Shown here piece after piece: positions 1 through 13,500 of a stretch of DNA of 64,000 bases. Within the stretch, counting starts at the first letter, position 1. Each line of letters opens with the position of its first letter. A program made the translations under genes and the position numbers. Under the pieces are notes generated by a model, which did not search any database, was not told the origin of the DNA, and was given only the letters and a program-made list of their open reading frames with translations. The DNA is from Pteria penguin (lineage: Eukaryota; Mollusca; Bivalvia; Pterioida; Pteriidae): assembly GCA_035048485.1 (NCBI GenBank), contig CM068583.1, positions 19,939,341 to 20,003,340 of the forward strand, in the 5' to 3' direction.

Positions 1-292
1 TGGTTCAATGTGCTTCACAATATCCTACTATAAATGTATAATATCAAAATCTGTTTCATAAAATTTTGCTGCACGTATTTTGCTTTATGAAAATAATAAT
101 TATGAAATTAAAATGAAATGATGAGTAATATAATTATTATCCATTCAAAAAAGAATCCACTGAAAACTTCAATATCCATCATTCCTCTGCTTTCACTTAT
201 CAATGCTCCATACATTTGTATGGAAATCCATTAAGAAATTTATTCTTTGATATTTACATCAACAAGGATATTAAAGAATGACTAAAGCTTAC

Positions 293-380
293 CTAAAATT
301 CCTTGTATGGCATCAATTTTATTAGACTGTAAAACCATAAACCCTAGTATAACAAATGATGGAACACAGCTGATTGTTAC
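293..380 (-). CDS. Possible coding exon of an unidentified membrane protein
   Basis: On the minus strand a segment flanked by an acceptor (TTGTTGTAG) and a donor (GTAAGC) is open in one frame for 29 residues. It reads as a hydrophobic helix starting VTISCVPSFVILGFM and ending in a polar stretch with KIDAIQGIL. It starts in phase 0, as would be needed to follow the other candidate exon at 2415-2549. The rest of the gene would lie off the left edge. The family is not recognised and no start codon was located. It could be a chance open segment. Confidence 0.3.
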
Positions 381-1449
381 CTACAACAAAAAAATATTCT
401 ATTTATGTGCTAATAACAAATCACTGGAAAAGAATAGCTGTGTAGAATTCTACCACATCACGCTGTTGTAAAGGAGACAAAGGCATGGCATCAGCTACTC
501 TAATATCTTAAATAATGGCTTAATATGTAGTAATGTAACTTGAAGGAGTGAATGAACTTTTTTCTGTCCTAGCAATAAAAGTTGCATTACTACTCTTATT
601 AGTCTATTATTCTCAAAATGAAATTTGTCAATATGCCCTATTTGTGGTTCTGGGTCTGTTTAAAAAACACAATTCGTGAATATTACCATATACCGTAGAA
701 ATACATAGTATCAATCTGTGTCTCGTTGTTGTCATATTATATAAATATATTTACAAATAAACTGTGATATACATGAGCAAACTGTTTATGAAAACGGAGG
801 AAAGAAAAATATCCATGTGTAAGTAACATATTGATGAAGACAATGATAATTCACATCACATCAAAATCACACTACAGACCCATAGAAGATACCCTGGATA
901 ATAACTATTGGTCCTCGGAAAGTTGTACAACCAGTACTCCTCTGGTTGGATTTTTCTGTAGTACGGTACTGCATCCTCGGTTATACTATGAAAGAAAATA
1001 TAATAATATTATAGTCTCAGCCATCTGAGCCCTCTATTGATATTTTCTTGATCTATTATTTTCTAATCAATAGTGCAATGATAAATGTAAAAAAATTATA
1101 ATAAAATGAATTTATCAATGTACATCAGAAAATAAGTTGTTAATTGCACTCTATTAACAAGCTACTGCTGATGTATATACTGATTAATACAATTAATCAA
1201 TACAATACTAAAAAAGATGTCAACTGTAGGAATTAATTTATATAAAGAATTTTAAACACATTAGGTTGTAATGTTCCGAAGAAACACGTGTTACATGTAC
1301 AGACAGATACCTGGGCCTGGGGACAGAAACACTGACACAATGGTCTGTAAAGAAGCTATGCTTCACAAAAGGCACAGAAGAGGAGGGGATGGAAGATCAA
1401 AGTCTTCAAATTACGGAGGGTTCACACTATCATGCTATGGTGTTTCTAT

Positions 1450-1866
1450 CAGTGTCCGCGAAATTCGTCGGACCGAACGGACAAAAGTGCGATCGGTCCG
1501 ATCTGCGCGTTTTCTAGCCCGGTTTGTCCGATGTTGCTTTCAACACTACAGTATGTATATCGCGGAAAGACGGAGTCTTGTAAGCACTTATACTATTTAA
1601 TAACGACCTTTATATTTTGAGCGTTCCTGAGTGTACATGTCTTTTCTAGCGAAATTAAAATATGTGGAGGGGGCAATCCCCGGAAAACCACTAAACAAAA
1701 GAAAATTGACATCGACGGACGCCGACAAAAAGGCGATGTTAAATACCCCATAGAAAAATCTTCAATTTTCTTTTTTGGTCAGACAGAAATGATTTCGGTC
1801 CTATGAAATATGTCTTCCAATAGGACCGAATGTCCTGTGGAGTTAAACAAAGTTTCGCGGACACTG
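1450..1866. mobile_element. MITE with 14-bp TIRs and 6-bp target duplication
   Basis: The element starts CAGTGTCCGCGAAA (1450-1463) and ends with its exact reverse complement TTTCGCGGACACTG (1853-1866). It is flanked on both sides by TTCTAT (1444-1449 and 1867-1872), a perfect target-site duplication. It is 417 bp with no transposase frame. The terminal CAGTG resembles hAT ends, but a 6-bp duplication is shorter than the usual 8 bp, so the superfamily is left open. Confidence 0.8.
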
Positions 1867-2414
1867 TTCTATGTACAAGTGTTGTGAATCATTTTTAATC
1901 TTTTCTCTTCAATAAACTGAGATATATGCGCAGCAGATGAAATTAAGGAGGTAGAGAATATGTTCAACTTTGGTAATACATGTAATGGAATAAATATGTT
2001 TAGAATACAATTATAAATAACGAGTTGTCAAAAAACAACAGAACTTGTCCAGTTCTTTAAGATTCATAGATGACATCTTTTTTTGGGTGTCTTTTTTTTA
2101 AATAGAACTTTTTACCTAGACCTTGATCCCAAGTTGAAAATGACAAAAATACATTACAATCCTTTGAAGTTGTTCAATAATAATTAAATATAGAAAAAAA
2201 GTGTTTTACAATGTTAAATTCGACCAGTTTGACTAAAATAAAAAGTAAAGATGTAGAAAGAAAACAGCATTTAGATATAACACGACTTAGAAGTCATGTT
2301 TATGTTTATATGCAATCCGCACATGGACATTACCAAGGAAATGAGGTAAACCGAGGTTAAATCAAGGAAAAGCTATCAGGAGTTCCTGTCAAGAGAGTAC
2401 ATCACAAGCGATAC

Positions 2415-2549
2415 TGAAAGCCACTCTTCATAAGCATCAAAATATAAACTTGATCCTGCAGTGCAGTTCACACATAAAGCCCCAGTGGTAGGATTCATTA
2501 CACTAAATAACTGGTCAAAATAGAACAATCCATATGAGATGAATCCTCC
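2415..2549 (-). CDS. Possible coding exon of an unidentified membrane protein
   Basis: On the minus strand, an acceptor (TGCCATAG) is followed by a 135-nt segment that is open in only one frame, ending at a weak donor (GTATCG). It encodes 45 residues starting GGFISYGLFYFDQLF, with an NCT glycosylation sequon and ending EEWLS. It is a whole number of codons, so it joins in phase 0 to the candidate exon 293-380. The product is not recognised. The donor is poor and no initiating exon was found between here and WDR11, so this is a tentative call. Confidence 0.28.
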
Positions 2550-3993
2550 CTATGGCAGCAAAATATAATATCATCAGCTTATGAAAAGAACTTAAATTTA
2601 CATTTTAAGATAGGAAGCAGATCCAAATGAAAACAAAGTTTTTACAGACCAGATATCAATGATGGTCGTTAAGTAAAAATGTCTGTGACCTCGGAGTTAC
2701 CATATTGCTTTGATGTAAGAACACACCCTTGTACCTTTTAATAAAAATTGTGTGAAGTATCAACTAGATCAAGGTAATCATATAGTTTTTATTGCCCATT
2801 AAAGCTTGGACGGATGGACAGACAGACAGGATGATTCATATACATGTATACTCTGACAAACATTGTTAGTAGAGATATAATCAGAAAAAACTCACTAAAA
2901 TATAGCGAAGAGAATGACACGGACAAGGACTTCAGAGACAAGCTGGGTTTCTTTGTATACATGCATCTTAAACCTTCACATAAAATACTATACTCAAAAA
3001 AGATCAGTGCCCCTGATCATGCTCGAAAGCTTCATGAATAGAAGAAATATGTGAAGGTTTATAAATCATCTATGGCATCAAGCTGGCAATGTTAGCTTTC
3101 TGAGTTGCAAACACAATCCATACAGGTCTGGAATCAAGCTGACATCTCGTAATATCACTTGTAGTCCTTACCTAGTCAAAAGTAATATAACTTTCATGAT
3201 TATCATAATTTATTGATAACATGGTATCACATGTATAACCAGCTGTTCAAACAAACTACTGACCTGTCACTTCACTCAGATATTATAACTTTCATATCAT
3301 AACTTTCAACAACAGAATATAGCTAGGGTGTGTTCCAATCAGTTCAAAATTTTTCCTGTCACATCACTTGACAGTTATCTTTACTTTTACATGTACTTAC
3401 AGAACACAGCTTGGTTTGTTCAAACCAGTTCAAAAATTTTCTGCTTATCTCTGATTTCTAAGGAGCAGTATTCCAGAGTAGTTCTTGAAGTAGCAATAAA
3501 TTAAAAAAATGTGGGTAAGAAAGTTAGAAAAGAAAAAAAAAAACAAAAACCAAACTGTTTGCCTTTTGCATTAACCTTGACTAGGATGGTAAAAATCCAG
3601 ATTATATACTTTTCACAAAATGAGAACCTTGTCTAAATTAAGCACATCTGAAAACCAGGAGGCCTTAAAATTAGTAATATGTAACTTGCATGTGGCAATG
3701 GTATTGTGCAAGTGGCTCAGCGGCCCATTTAATTGAAGTATGTAATTGACAAATCATATGTAACCCATTAAATGAGGATATTTGCAGGAATGACAAATTT
3801 TCTGCTCCAGGCGGAGTTCTGTTTGCCAGTTTCTCGTGAAAACTGCATTTATTTTTGAGAATTCAAGTCACATTTTTAATGATTATTCCTGGAGTCAAAA
3901 ATTTATGATTTCTCATAATATCTTCAGTTAAAAGGGCCTCAGTTTTTTTTAGCAATCAGAACATTATTGCCTGTGTGGCAGACTGGGACATCG

Positions 3994-4066
3994 GCCCAGA
4001 TAGCTCAGTTGGTAGAGCATCCGCCTTGTTGGCGGAAGGTCCTGGGTTCGAGTCCCGGTCTGGCCA
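3994..4066 (+). tRNA. tRNA-like gene, cloverleaf with apparent anticodon TGT
   Basis: A 73-nt cloverleaf is visible. The D arm TAGCTCAGTTGG is a perfect A box. The anticodon arm TCCGC-CTTGTTG-GCGGA has a perfect 5-bp stem. The T arm around GGTTCGAGTCC is a perfect B box. The acceptor stem has one C:C mismatch at position 2. A T5 run at 4071-4075 is a good Pol III terminator. The loop places TGT at positions 34-36 (Thr), but position 37 is T instead of the usual purine, so the identity is doubtful. It may be a divergent tRNA gene, a tRNA pseudogene or a SINE head. Confidence 0.6.
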
Positions 4067-4580
4067 ATGATTTTTCAACCTTCCTGCTACACCTGTATCA
4101 GTGTAATATTATACTGAGTATATAGTATACTGGCACAGGGTTCTTGGTTGGAAAACAAATCTGGCCATAAATTTAAATCAATATGAATTATTAATGTATT
4201 GATATGTAAATGCAAGTGTAACATTTCAAGTTACTGAATCACCTGCCCGGATACAGTAAAAAAACGAAATACTGACGTGTCAGTATCGCAGATATGTTTG
4301 TTTTCACCCTCTTTACTGTATGGAATCGACATGGCCTCTTAATCTACTATACCATTACTAAAGAATACATATTTTCTATCTAGAGAAAAAAGAAATATAA
4401 CCGAATACATGTATAGAACAGTAAAACACTTGTGCATATTACCTGACCCAAACGGATTTTTATGCTCCGTCCCAGTTTTAATTTACAATTCAAGTTTCAC
4501 TTTAGAAATGAAAGCGGAGTAGAGAGCCAGCATACGTGAAAACAACTTTCAGACTGAACAGATCACAGAAAAGCAAAAAT

Positions 4581-7500
4581 ATGAAGTTGTCACCTAAAGT
4601 TGTAACTGGTGTATTGAACAATCAAAACAAAGGAGCATGTGATTGGTAAGTACCTGTCTGATCCCGACTGCAGATTATCAACATAGTCATAGACACTGAT
4701 CTGATAAGTACATGTAGAACTAGAGTCTAGATCTAGAATATATATAGAAGGTAACTCCTCATACTGGATCGTCTGGATCCGTGGAGGGAATGTGTCTCTG
4801 ACAGTGTCAGTAATAATTTCTATTGAAACGGTCGGCTCATACCTTCACCACCGTTTCTATTTCACCATTCATATTTTGTGTGGGAAAACTTTGCTGATAG
4901 AAACTGGGTCATTGCATCCAAAAAATGGAGTGACAGGCACAAATCACTTACCTTTTCAGCTAATTAAATCCTTAACTATTCATATTAATCCATTTTCTTG
5001 TAAAACAATCCATCTATACTCGAATAAATACATCACAAATTATTTGGTGTATTTTCTCCATTACTTTCAAACGGCCATGTTCAAACTAGATTTAGTGCGC
5101 ATGTGTGAGGCCATGAGGTTAAATAGGAAAAAAATTAAAGCCTGATTTTTTTTTCATAAAATCCTGCCAATTAAATTGAAGATATCTTAAAAACACTTTA
5201 AATACAAATACTTAATAAATGTCTAGGAAAATTTCAGTGAAAAACAACCCTTTTCTTCATTTTTATAACCATGTTTCCCTTGGATGCCCCCAGTAATTAG
5301 AACTCTTCAGCCAGTGAAACCACATATTGACATAATTTTAAATGGCAGTTTGGAAGTAATAGAGAGCTACACCAAATATTTTGTGATGTATTTATTCGAG
5401 TATATATATATGGACTGTTTTTACAAGAAAATGGATAGATATGAATAGTTAAGGATTTAATTAGCTGAAAAGGTAAGTGATTTGTGCATGTTACTCCATT
5501 TTTGGGATGCAATGACCCAGTTTCTATCAGCAAAGTTTTCCCACACAAAATATGAATGGTGAAATAGAAACGGTGGTGAAAGTATGAGCCGACCGTTTCA
5601 ATAGAAATTATGTCAGTAAAATCAACTGAGCATGGAAATAACATTTTTTGGTATTAACATGACTTTAAGGAGGTACTCTCCGCGCCACTCGCTTTGTAAA
5701 CCGAAAAATCTGGATTTTCACTTATTTATCTTTAAAATAGTTTTACAAAATTAATATCAATAGACAGATCTTGTTTAGTTGTAACTTTTGGTGTATGTTA
5801 TATGTTTCTACGAAGAAGTATTCGTATTTTATAGGGAAAAATCATTTTAGATAGGGCGTTTTCTATGTTAATTTTGACGTGACGTCGCCGATGTTTAACA
5901 TTGAGTCTATGGGAAACTTGGCGACGTCACGTCAAAATCTAACATGGAAATCGCCCTATCTAAAATTGATTTATTTCTATAAAATATGAACGCTTCTTCC
6001 TACAAACATACAGCATACATCAAAAGTTACGGCTAAACAAGATCTATCGAATGGTTTTGCCATTTTGAAATTATTCTGAAGATGAATCACTGAAAATCCA
6101 GATTTTCCAGTTTCCAGAGTGACTGGCGCGGACAGTAGATATGTGTAAAATACTGTTGTGCAAGTTGAATTAATCAATTCTTGTAAAAATTGCATGAAAA
6201 TCCACTGTAAATTCACCCACATTCAAATTGATTGTTATCGACACACAATAAGCCTAAACGGATTTCCTTTCTTTTTCAGTGAAATAACACAAATGAAATG
6301 GGAGCAAACAGAGACAGATTATTCAGTCTATCATTCCATTTCTAAAAACCTTTTGTAACATTTCTTCAATTTCACTCGTGTTATTGTCATTCACTGCCTC
6401 CCATTCCACATTCATACATGCATCACTCTCATTCTGTCCACTTCTGCAAACACATTGCTGTGTAATCATTGACTAGTATATGATGTAAATGCTTAAAATG
6501 AAATAAAATTCTAATGTGACTTGAAATTTTCTCCCTATATGTTCCACAGAACTTGACTGGTCATTATTCTCTAACATATTCCCACTTAAATATGCCACAC
6601 CTATTGACACAACTCTAAATGCTGTGCCCAGTGTGGGGGAAAATACTGGAATCAGGTTGTCCAGTCCATCTGTCTATCTGTTTGTCCATCTGTCTGTCTG
6701 TAGGTACATTAGTTTCCAGGCTCTATAGTGTTACCCTTTTTCAACTAGAGTCAAGATACCATACATACATACAGATCTCCATGGGATCAGGATGATCCTT
6801 ATTGATTTTGGGGTCAAAAGTTAAGTGTACAGGACATTGATATAAGTAAATGGTTTCCAGGCTCTATATTGTTATCCTCTTGACCTAGAGTCAAGATACG
6901 ATACATACAGACTCCCCATGGGATGAGGATGATCCCTATCAACTTTGGTCGTCAGGTCAAAGGTCAAGTTTACAAGACATTGATAAAGCGACATAATTTC
7001 CTGGCTCTTACGTGTAACTTTTTTCACTTAGAGTCACCATATCACACATATGGACTCCCCATGGGACGAGGGTGATCCACTTTCTATTTGATGAGGGCAA
7101 TCCTTATCAGTTTTTGGGTCAAAAGTTCAAAGGTCAAGTGTTCTGGACATTGATAGAGGTAATTGGTTTCTAGGCTCTCATGTGTTTCACAATTTTAATC
7201 TTCTTCAGTTCCATACAAAAATTTCCCATATTTATTGAACCTTTGCTTTACACCTAAGGGCGTGTATGTGACAAGTCCTTCAGGAAAGGCCTCTCCTTTG
7301 GAGTCAACATCACAACTGCACAAGTTCATACTACCCCTTCTCACCTGGGGTTTTGTCATGCCCTTGACATGATCTCTACATGGTCAGGACCATATTAAAC
7401 GAATCATTCTGCCGACAGGGGGTATTTCTATCTGCTCCATGGCAACAATTCTTGTTTGAAAGTGACTTTTGACATGATCTCAACAGGGTCAAGACCATAT

Positions 7501-10500
7501 ATTAAAAGAATCATTCTGCCGACAGGGGGTATTTCTATCTGCTCCATGGCAACAATTCTTGTTTGAATGTGACTTTTCCCTTTAACCTTCTTAAATATTA
7601 CTAGATATTGCTACCATCTTAGACTATAAGTGTTTCACAAACAAATTCATATAGTAATACATTCATGATGAAAACTTTTAACTTTGGTATTAGCATATCA
7701 GCTTTAAACCATACCACCAGTTATATGATTTCTCATTGCAGTTAATTAATTGAAATTGATTATATTTAGCTCACCTGAGCCAAAGGCTCAAGTGAGCTAT
7801 AGTTATAGTGCGCCGTCCGTCGCTGTTTTCCGTCTGTCCGTCGTTAACTTTTTCACATTTTCGACTTCTTCTATGGAAATGCATTGTAGATTTGGATCAA
7901 GCTTATATATATGATGTACTCAAGGTCCCCTACTAAAATTGTGTTCAGGATCCAGATTCTCTCAGGGGTGGATCCAGGACGGGGCCAAAAATTCCCAAAA
8001 CAGTACCCCTCTTCAAAAATCTTCTCCTCAAGAACCAATGCATAAATGGGTAATCTAATTACATTTCAACAATCTATAAAGATGGGTCATCAAAAGTTGT
8101 GTTCAGGGTTAAGATCCGTCAAATAGAAATTTATGCTTTTTTGACAGGTTTCTGGACTTAGTAATTTCAATGCAGAAAAGTGTCGTTTTTCAGTTAATTG
8201 ATATTGATGATTTCTTAATTACTATTTTCATCATAATTATGGTAAGGAATATTATTGTGAAAGAATTTTGTCAATATCTCAATTTTTGGGATTTTTTATG
8301 AATTTTTTAAGACTTCCCAAAAAAAGGGGGTGGCCATTTTTTCACATTTTCAACTTTTTCTGCAAAACTGTTTGAAGGATTTTGATAAATCTTGGTAGAA
8401 ATAAATCACTTATGATCTCCTTCAAATTCTGTTATTTTCGTCCAGACCTCTTTACAGGTGGCGCCACCATAGTCAAAAGTAGGTCACAAAAGAGTATGTT
8501 CCTTTGACAATATTCTTCTTCATACCGGCTGTATACAGAGACAAACAGAATGCATAGAAATGATCTAGAGGGATGAGTGAAAACGTATTGTCATTTTGGT
8601 TCCCTTCCAAAGTCAAATTTTAGAATTTTTGTTTGGACTTGGTGATTTCAATGCAGAAAAGTGTCATATTTCCTAGTTAATTGATAATGATGATTTCTTA
8701 TGGACTATTGTGATCATACTTAGGGTAAGGAATGTTACTTTAAAAGAATTTTGTCAATATCTCAATTTTTGGATTTTCTTTGAAATTTTTAAGACTTTGT
8801 ATAGGGACAATTCTTCACATTTTTAACTTCTGCTATTATACCACATGAAAGATTTTAATGAAACATGGTATACATGAAGTACTATAGGTACTCTATCAAT
8901 TTTGTACATTTCATCCAAAATGGTCCACGGATAATGCCACCATGTCTAAAAAATAGGTCTCACAATGGTACATATACCACTTGGTAAATGAAATATGCAG
9001 AGTAGCGGTTCAAATCCAGCTGTGGTCAAAAATTTTTTTTTCCATTTCTTTACACATATAAATAAGTTTTTAGATGTTTCTCAACACTCAACATATGAAA
9101 TTAGGCAATTTTAAGTTAGATCTGGACAATATTTGAAACAATTGTTGTTTATGACCCAGACTTGAAATCAGTCAACAAAAGGCCCCGCCTAAAGAAAATG
9201 ACTAACTTGTTGCCCTGAATGACTTCTTGCAGAGACAAAAGAAATGCTTAAAATATGGAGAGTAGTGGTTCAAATCCAGCTGAGGTCAAACCTTTTTAGC
9301 TCACCTGAGCCAAAGGCTCAAGTGAGCTATAGTCATAGTGCGCCGTCCGTCGTCCGTCGGCGTCGTCGTCCGTCGTTAACTTTTTCAAATTTTCGACTTC
9401 TTCTCTGGAACTACATTGCAGATTTGGATCAAACTTTGTGTAAATGATGTACTCAAGGTCCTCTACTAAAATTGTGTTCGGGATCCAGATTCCCTCAGGG
9501 GTGGATCCAGGGCGGGACCAAAAGTGCCCAAAAGGGTACCCCTCTTCAAACATCTTCTTCTCCAGAACCAGTACATAAATGGGGAAACTAATTGCATTTC
9601 AACAATCTATAAAGATGGGTTATTAAAAATGTGTTCGGTGTTAAGATCCGTCAAATAGAAATTTACACTTTTTTGACGTGTTTCTGGACTTAGTCATTTC
9701 AATGAAGAAAAGTGTCATGTTTTTCAGTTAATTGATATTGATGATTTCTTAATGACTATTTTGATCATAATTGTGGTAAGGAATATTATTGTGAAAGAAT
9801 TTTGTCATTATCTCAATTTTTGGATTTTTTATGAATTTTTTAAGACTTCCAAGAAAAAGGGGGGGTTGGCCATTTTTCACATTTTCAACTTTTTCTACGA
9901 AACCACATGAAAGATTTTAATGAAACATGGAATACATGAAGTACTAAAAATCCTCTATCAATGTGGTAAATTTCATCCAAATTGGTTAACAGATAATGCC
10001 ACCATGTCTAAAATGTAGGTCTCACAATGGTACATATAATACTTGGTAATTGAAATATGGAGAGTAGCGGATCAAATCCAGCTGTGGTCAAAAAAATTTT
10101 TTTTTTTTTTTTACACATCTAAATAAGTTTTTAGATGTTTCTCAACACTCAACATATGAAATTAGGAATTTTACGTTTAAGACTTCCAAAAAAAAAGGGG
10201 GGGGGGTGGCCATTTTTCACATTTTCAACTTTTTCTACAAAACTGTTTGAAGGATTTTAATAAATCTTAATAGAAATAAGTCACTTATGATCCTCTTCAA
10301 ATTCTGTTGTTTTCGTCCAGACCTCTTTACAGGTGGCACCACCATAGTCAAAAGTAGGTCACAAAAGAGTTCCCTCCTTTAACAATATTCTTTTTCATAT
10401 GGGCTGTATACAGAGACAAACAGAATGCATTGAAATGATCTAGAGGGATGAGTGAAGACATATTGTCATTTTGGTTAACCTTCCAAAATCAAATTTTAGA

Positions 10501-13500
10501 ATTTTTTTTCGACATTTCTTTGGACTTGGTGATTCAATGCAGAAAAAAAGTGTCATATTTCCTAGTTAATTGATAATGATGATTTCTTATGGACTATTGT
10601 GATCATAATTATGGTAAGGATTGTTACTTTGAAAGAATTTTGTCAATATCTCAATTTTTGGATTTTCTATGAATTTTTTAAGACTTCCAAATGAGGGTGT
10701 ATAGGAACAATTCAATCATATTTTTCACTTCTGCTGTTATACCACATGAAAGATTTTAATGAAACAAGAAATACATGAAGTACTAAAGGTCCTCTATCAA
10801 TTTGGTAAATTTTTATCCAAATTGGTTAACAGATAATGCCACCATGTCTAAAAAGCAGTTCTCACAATGGTACATATACCACTTGGTAATTGAAATATGG
10901 AGAAATTTTTTTTTTCATTTCTTTACACATCTAAATAAGTTTTTAGATGTTTCTCAACACTCAACATATGAAATTAGGCAATTTTAAGTTAGATCTGGAC
11001 AATATTTGAAACAATTGTTGTTCATGACCCAGACTTGAAATCAGTCAACAAAAGGCCCCACCTAAAGAAAATGACTAACTTGTTGCCCTGTATGACTTCT
11101 TGCAGAGACAAAGGAAATGCTTAATATCAAAATCACGTGAATGGATGTGCAAAAAAGTGTTGTTTTTTATTCTGGTCTGAAATAAAATTTGACATATTTT
11201 CAACATCTGTGTTGACTTAGTCACATTAATGCAAAAATAAGTGAATTCTTCCTTCATGCATGACTGATCATCTAGGTACTCAGGTGAGCGATATAGGCCC
11301 ACTTGGGCCTCTTGTTTTTTTTTTTCATTTCTTTACACATTTAGATAAGTTTTCAGATGTTTCTCAATACTCAACATATGAAATTAGTCCATTTTAAGTT
11401 AGATCTGGACAAAATTTGAAACAATTGTTGTTCATGACCCAGACTTGAAATCAGTCAACAAAAAGCCCCACCAAAAGAAAATGACTAACTTGTTGCCCTG
11501 AATCACATCTTGCAGAGATAAAGCAAATGCTTAATATCAAAATCATCTGAATGGATGTGCAAAAAAGTGTTGTTTTTTATTCTGGTCTGAAATAAAATTT
11601 GACCTATTTTCAACATTTGTGTTGACCTAGTCACAGTAATGCAAAAATAAATGAATTCTTCATTCATGCATGACTGATCATCTAGGTACTCAGGTGAGCG
11701 ATATAGGTCCACTCGGGCCTCTTGTTAATGTCTCTGTTCCATCAGCTTTACTTTTTAACTAGTAGAAGTTAGTATGAGCCCATCTGATACTGACAAAGCA
11801 ATACACTCTAAAAACTGTTTTCAAAACAGTAGTAAACTGAAAAAGATATGATTGGATATAAACAAACTTCATGATATAGGTCTAACAATTGAGAGTAATC
11901 AGAGCGTTGTTTCATCCTGTCTTTATTGTAAACATTTATTTCAGAATGCAAATATCATCAAACTAGTTCATTATTGTCAAATTAAGGTCCTTCATTTCAT
12001 TCAAATAAGGAGAAAGGTTATTTTGTACAAGGTTTTACATTGATTGAGTCAGAGCAAGCATAATTAATCATACAAAGCATTTTATTATTTTTTGCAGGGG
12101 TTGGCAAGGTTTCCTTGCATATGGATGCCAGAGTTTTGTCGTGATAACAGATCCTAAAACTGTTCAGGTATGTGTAAATATTTTTATCCCTTCAACTCGC
12201 TTAAATCATTATATATGTATTACATGTATTTTATGTCACCTGAGTCACTTAAGTGACCTATTACCATTCATATTGGTCGGTTAGCAGTTGAAGTCAGTTA
12301 ACAGTTGAACAGTTTCAACTTTTTTCTTGATAACCACTGGGCACATTTTCACATATTCATCTTTCTGTTTGATTATGAAGACCATGAAGCCTTTAACAAA
12401 AATTGAAATACATGACCTCTTGGGCAGAGGTGTAGGTTCTAAGAGGATGTTGACCAGTGGGTTATTTTATCTTACAAATTTCTCAACTGCTTTTTATTGT
12501 TTTTATGATTCTGTAGATGCTGAGACCCTTAAACAAAGATGAAACTGGAATTTACAATCCGGTCTCAGATATTATACTCAGGTGAAAAATAAATGTATTG
12601 GCCAATGAAATGTATTCTTCAATAGGAATTTTTTATATAAACACACCCTATTAGGTATACAAATATGACTTTTCTTTTTTATAGGTAGTTCAAGTTTTAC
12701 AGAGACATCAAAGCAGTGTAGTGAAGGTAAAATTGAAACCTTTTTTGTAAAGGGTGTTTTCCAAAGTGTTAGCCCAGGAGTCCCTGACCAAATACCTGCT
12801 TTTTATATTGATGTTCAGGGTTTTCAATAAGAACTGTTTGAAGAGGTGATTTAGAAATTTGTGGGGTATCTCTTTTAGAGCGGTAGGTATGAGTGTGTGA
12901 AGTTAATTCCAGATAGAGAAAATTCGAACTGGCGATTTCTGTCCTTTGAAACAGTGGTATTTTGCGGGATGCTGGCTCTGATTGAAATCCCTGGATGTTG
13001 TGTGGGTTTTGGTCATAGTGTATTCATTCATAAAGCATTAAATTTCTCTAACACCACAGATGGTTGTATTACAACCACTTCTGACAACAAGTATGTGATT
13101 TATATTGTAATGATAATTTTTAAGGCACAACAACTTCTTTTTATTTGGATGTAAGATACAACCTAATATCACTGCTTCATTGAAATGTTGTTATGAAATT
13201 TATTTTGGTCACTTAGGTATATTCCAAGTTCATGCTGTACATAGTAGATTAATGGTCTGCCTCATGAAGTCTTTTTGGTCAAATAAGAAGACCTACAGAT
13301 CCTGTTGTAATCTGTGAGAGTAAAACTAAATAGTAATGTATAAAATTTTCTGTTTATTTTACAATGTTCATCTTTTCCAGGTGAAATGGGCGAGGGAGAA
13401 TTACCACCACGACCTCGGTAATCCCTATGATTTGCAGTTAGTGTCTGCTGATGCTACTGGCCTAATAGTAGTATGGGATGTTGCCCAGGGCAAAGCGAAA

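Larger units (their letters stand above)
1..4580. other. 5' flank of WDR11, mostly non-coding
   Basis: Apart from the MITE, the tRNA-like gene and two weak minus-strand candidate exons, this stretch shows only AT-rich DNA with stop codons in all frames. Just before the WDR11 ATG, minus-strand sequence ending in a GTAATA donor near 4442 could be a non-coding first exon of a divergent transcript; this is a guess. No clear TATA box was found. Confidence 0.5.

Noticed and set aside
1289..1322. 34-nt minus-strand mini-exon (TIVSVFLSPGPG)
   Set aside because: It has splice-like ends, but its phase is incompatible with both neighbouring candidate exons.
4250..4325. Dyad ACTGACGTGTCAGT with outer ATACAGTAAA arms as an operator or CRE
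   Set aside because: The dyad is real, but the outer arms are unevenly spaced and it may be another small palindromic repeat; no link to a promoter can be shown.
4792..5644. Two similar proteins of about 115 residues on opposite strands
   Set aside because: They are mirror images produced by the inverted repeat, with no start context or homology.
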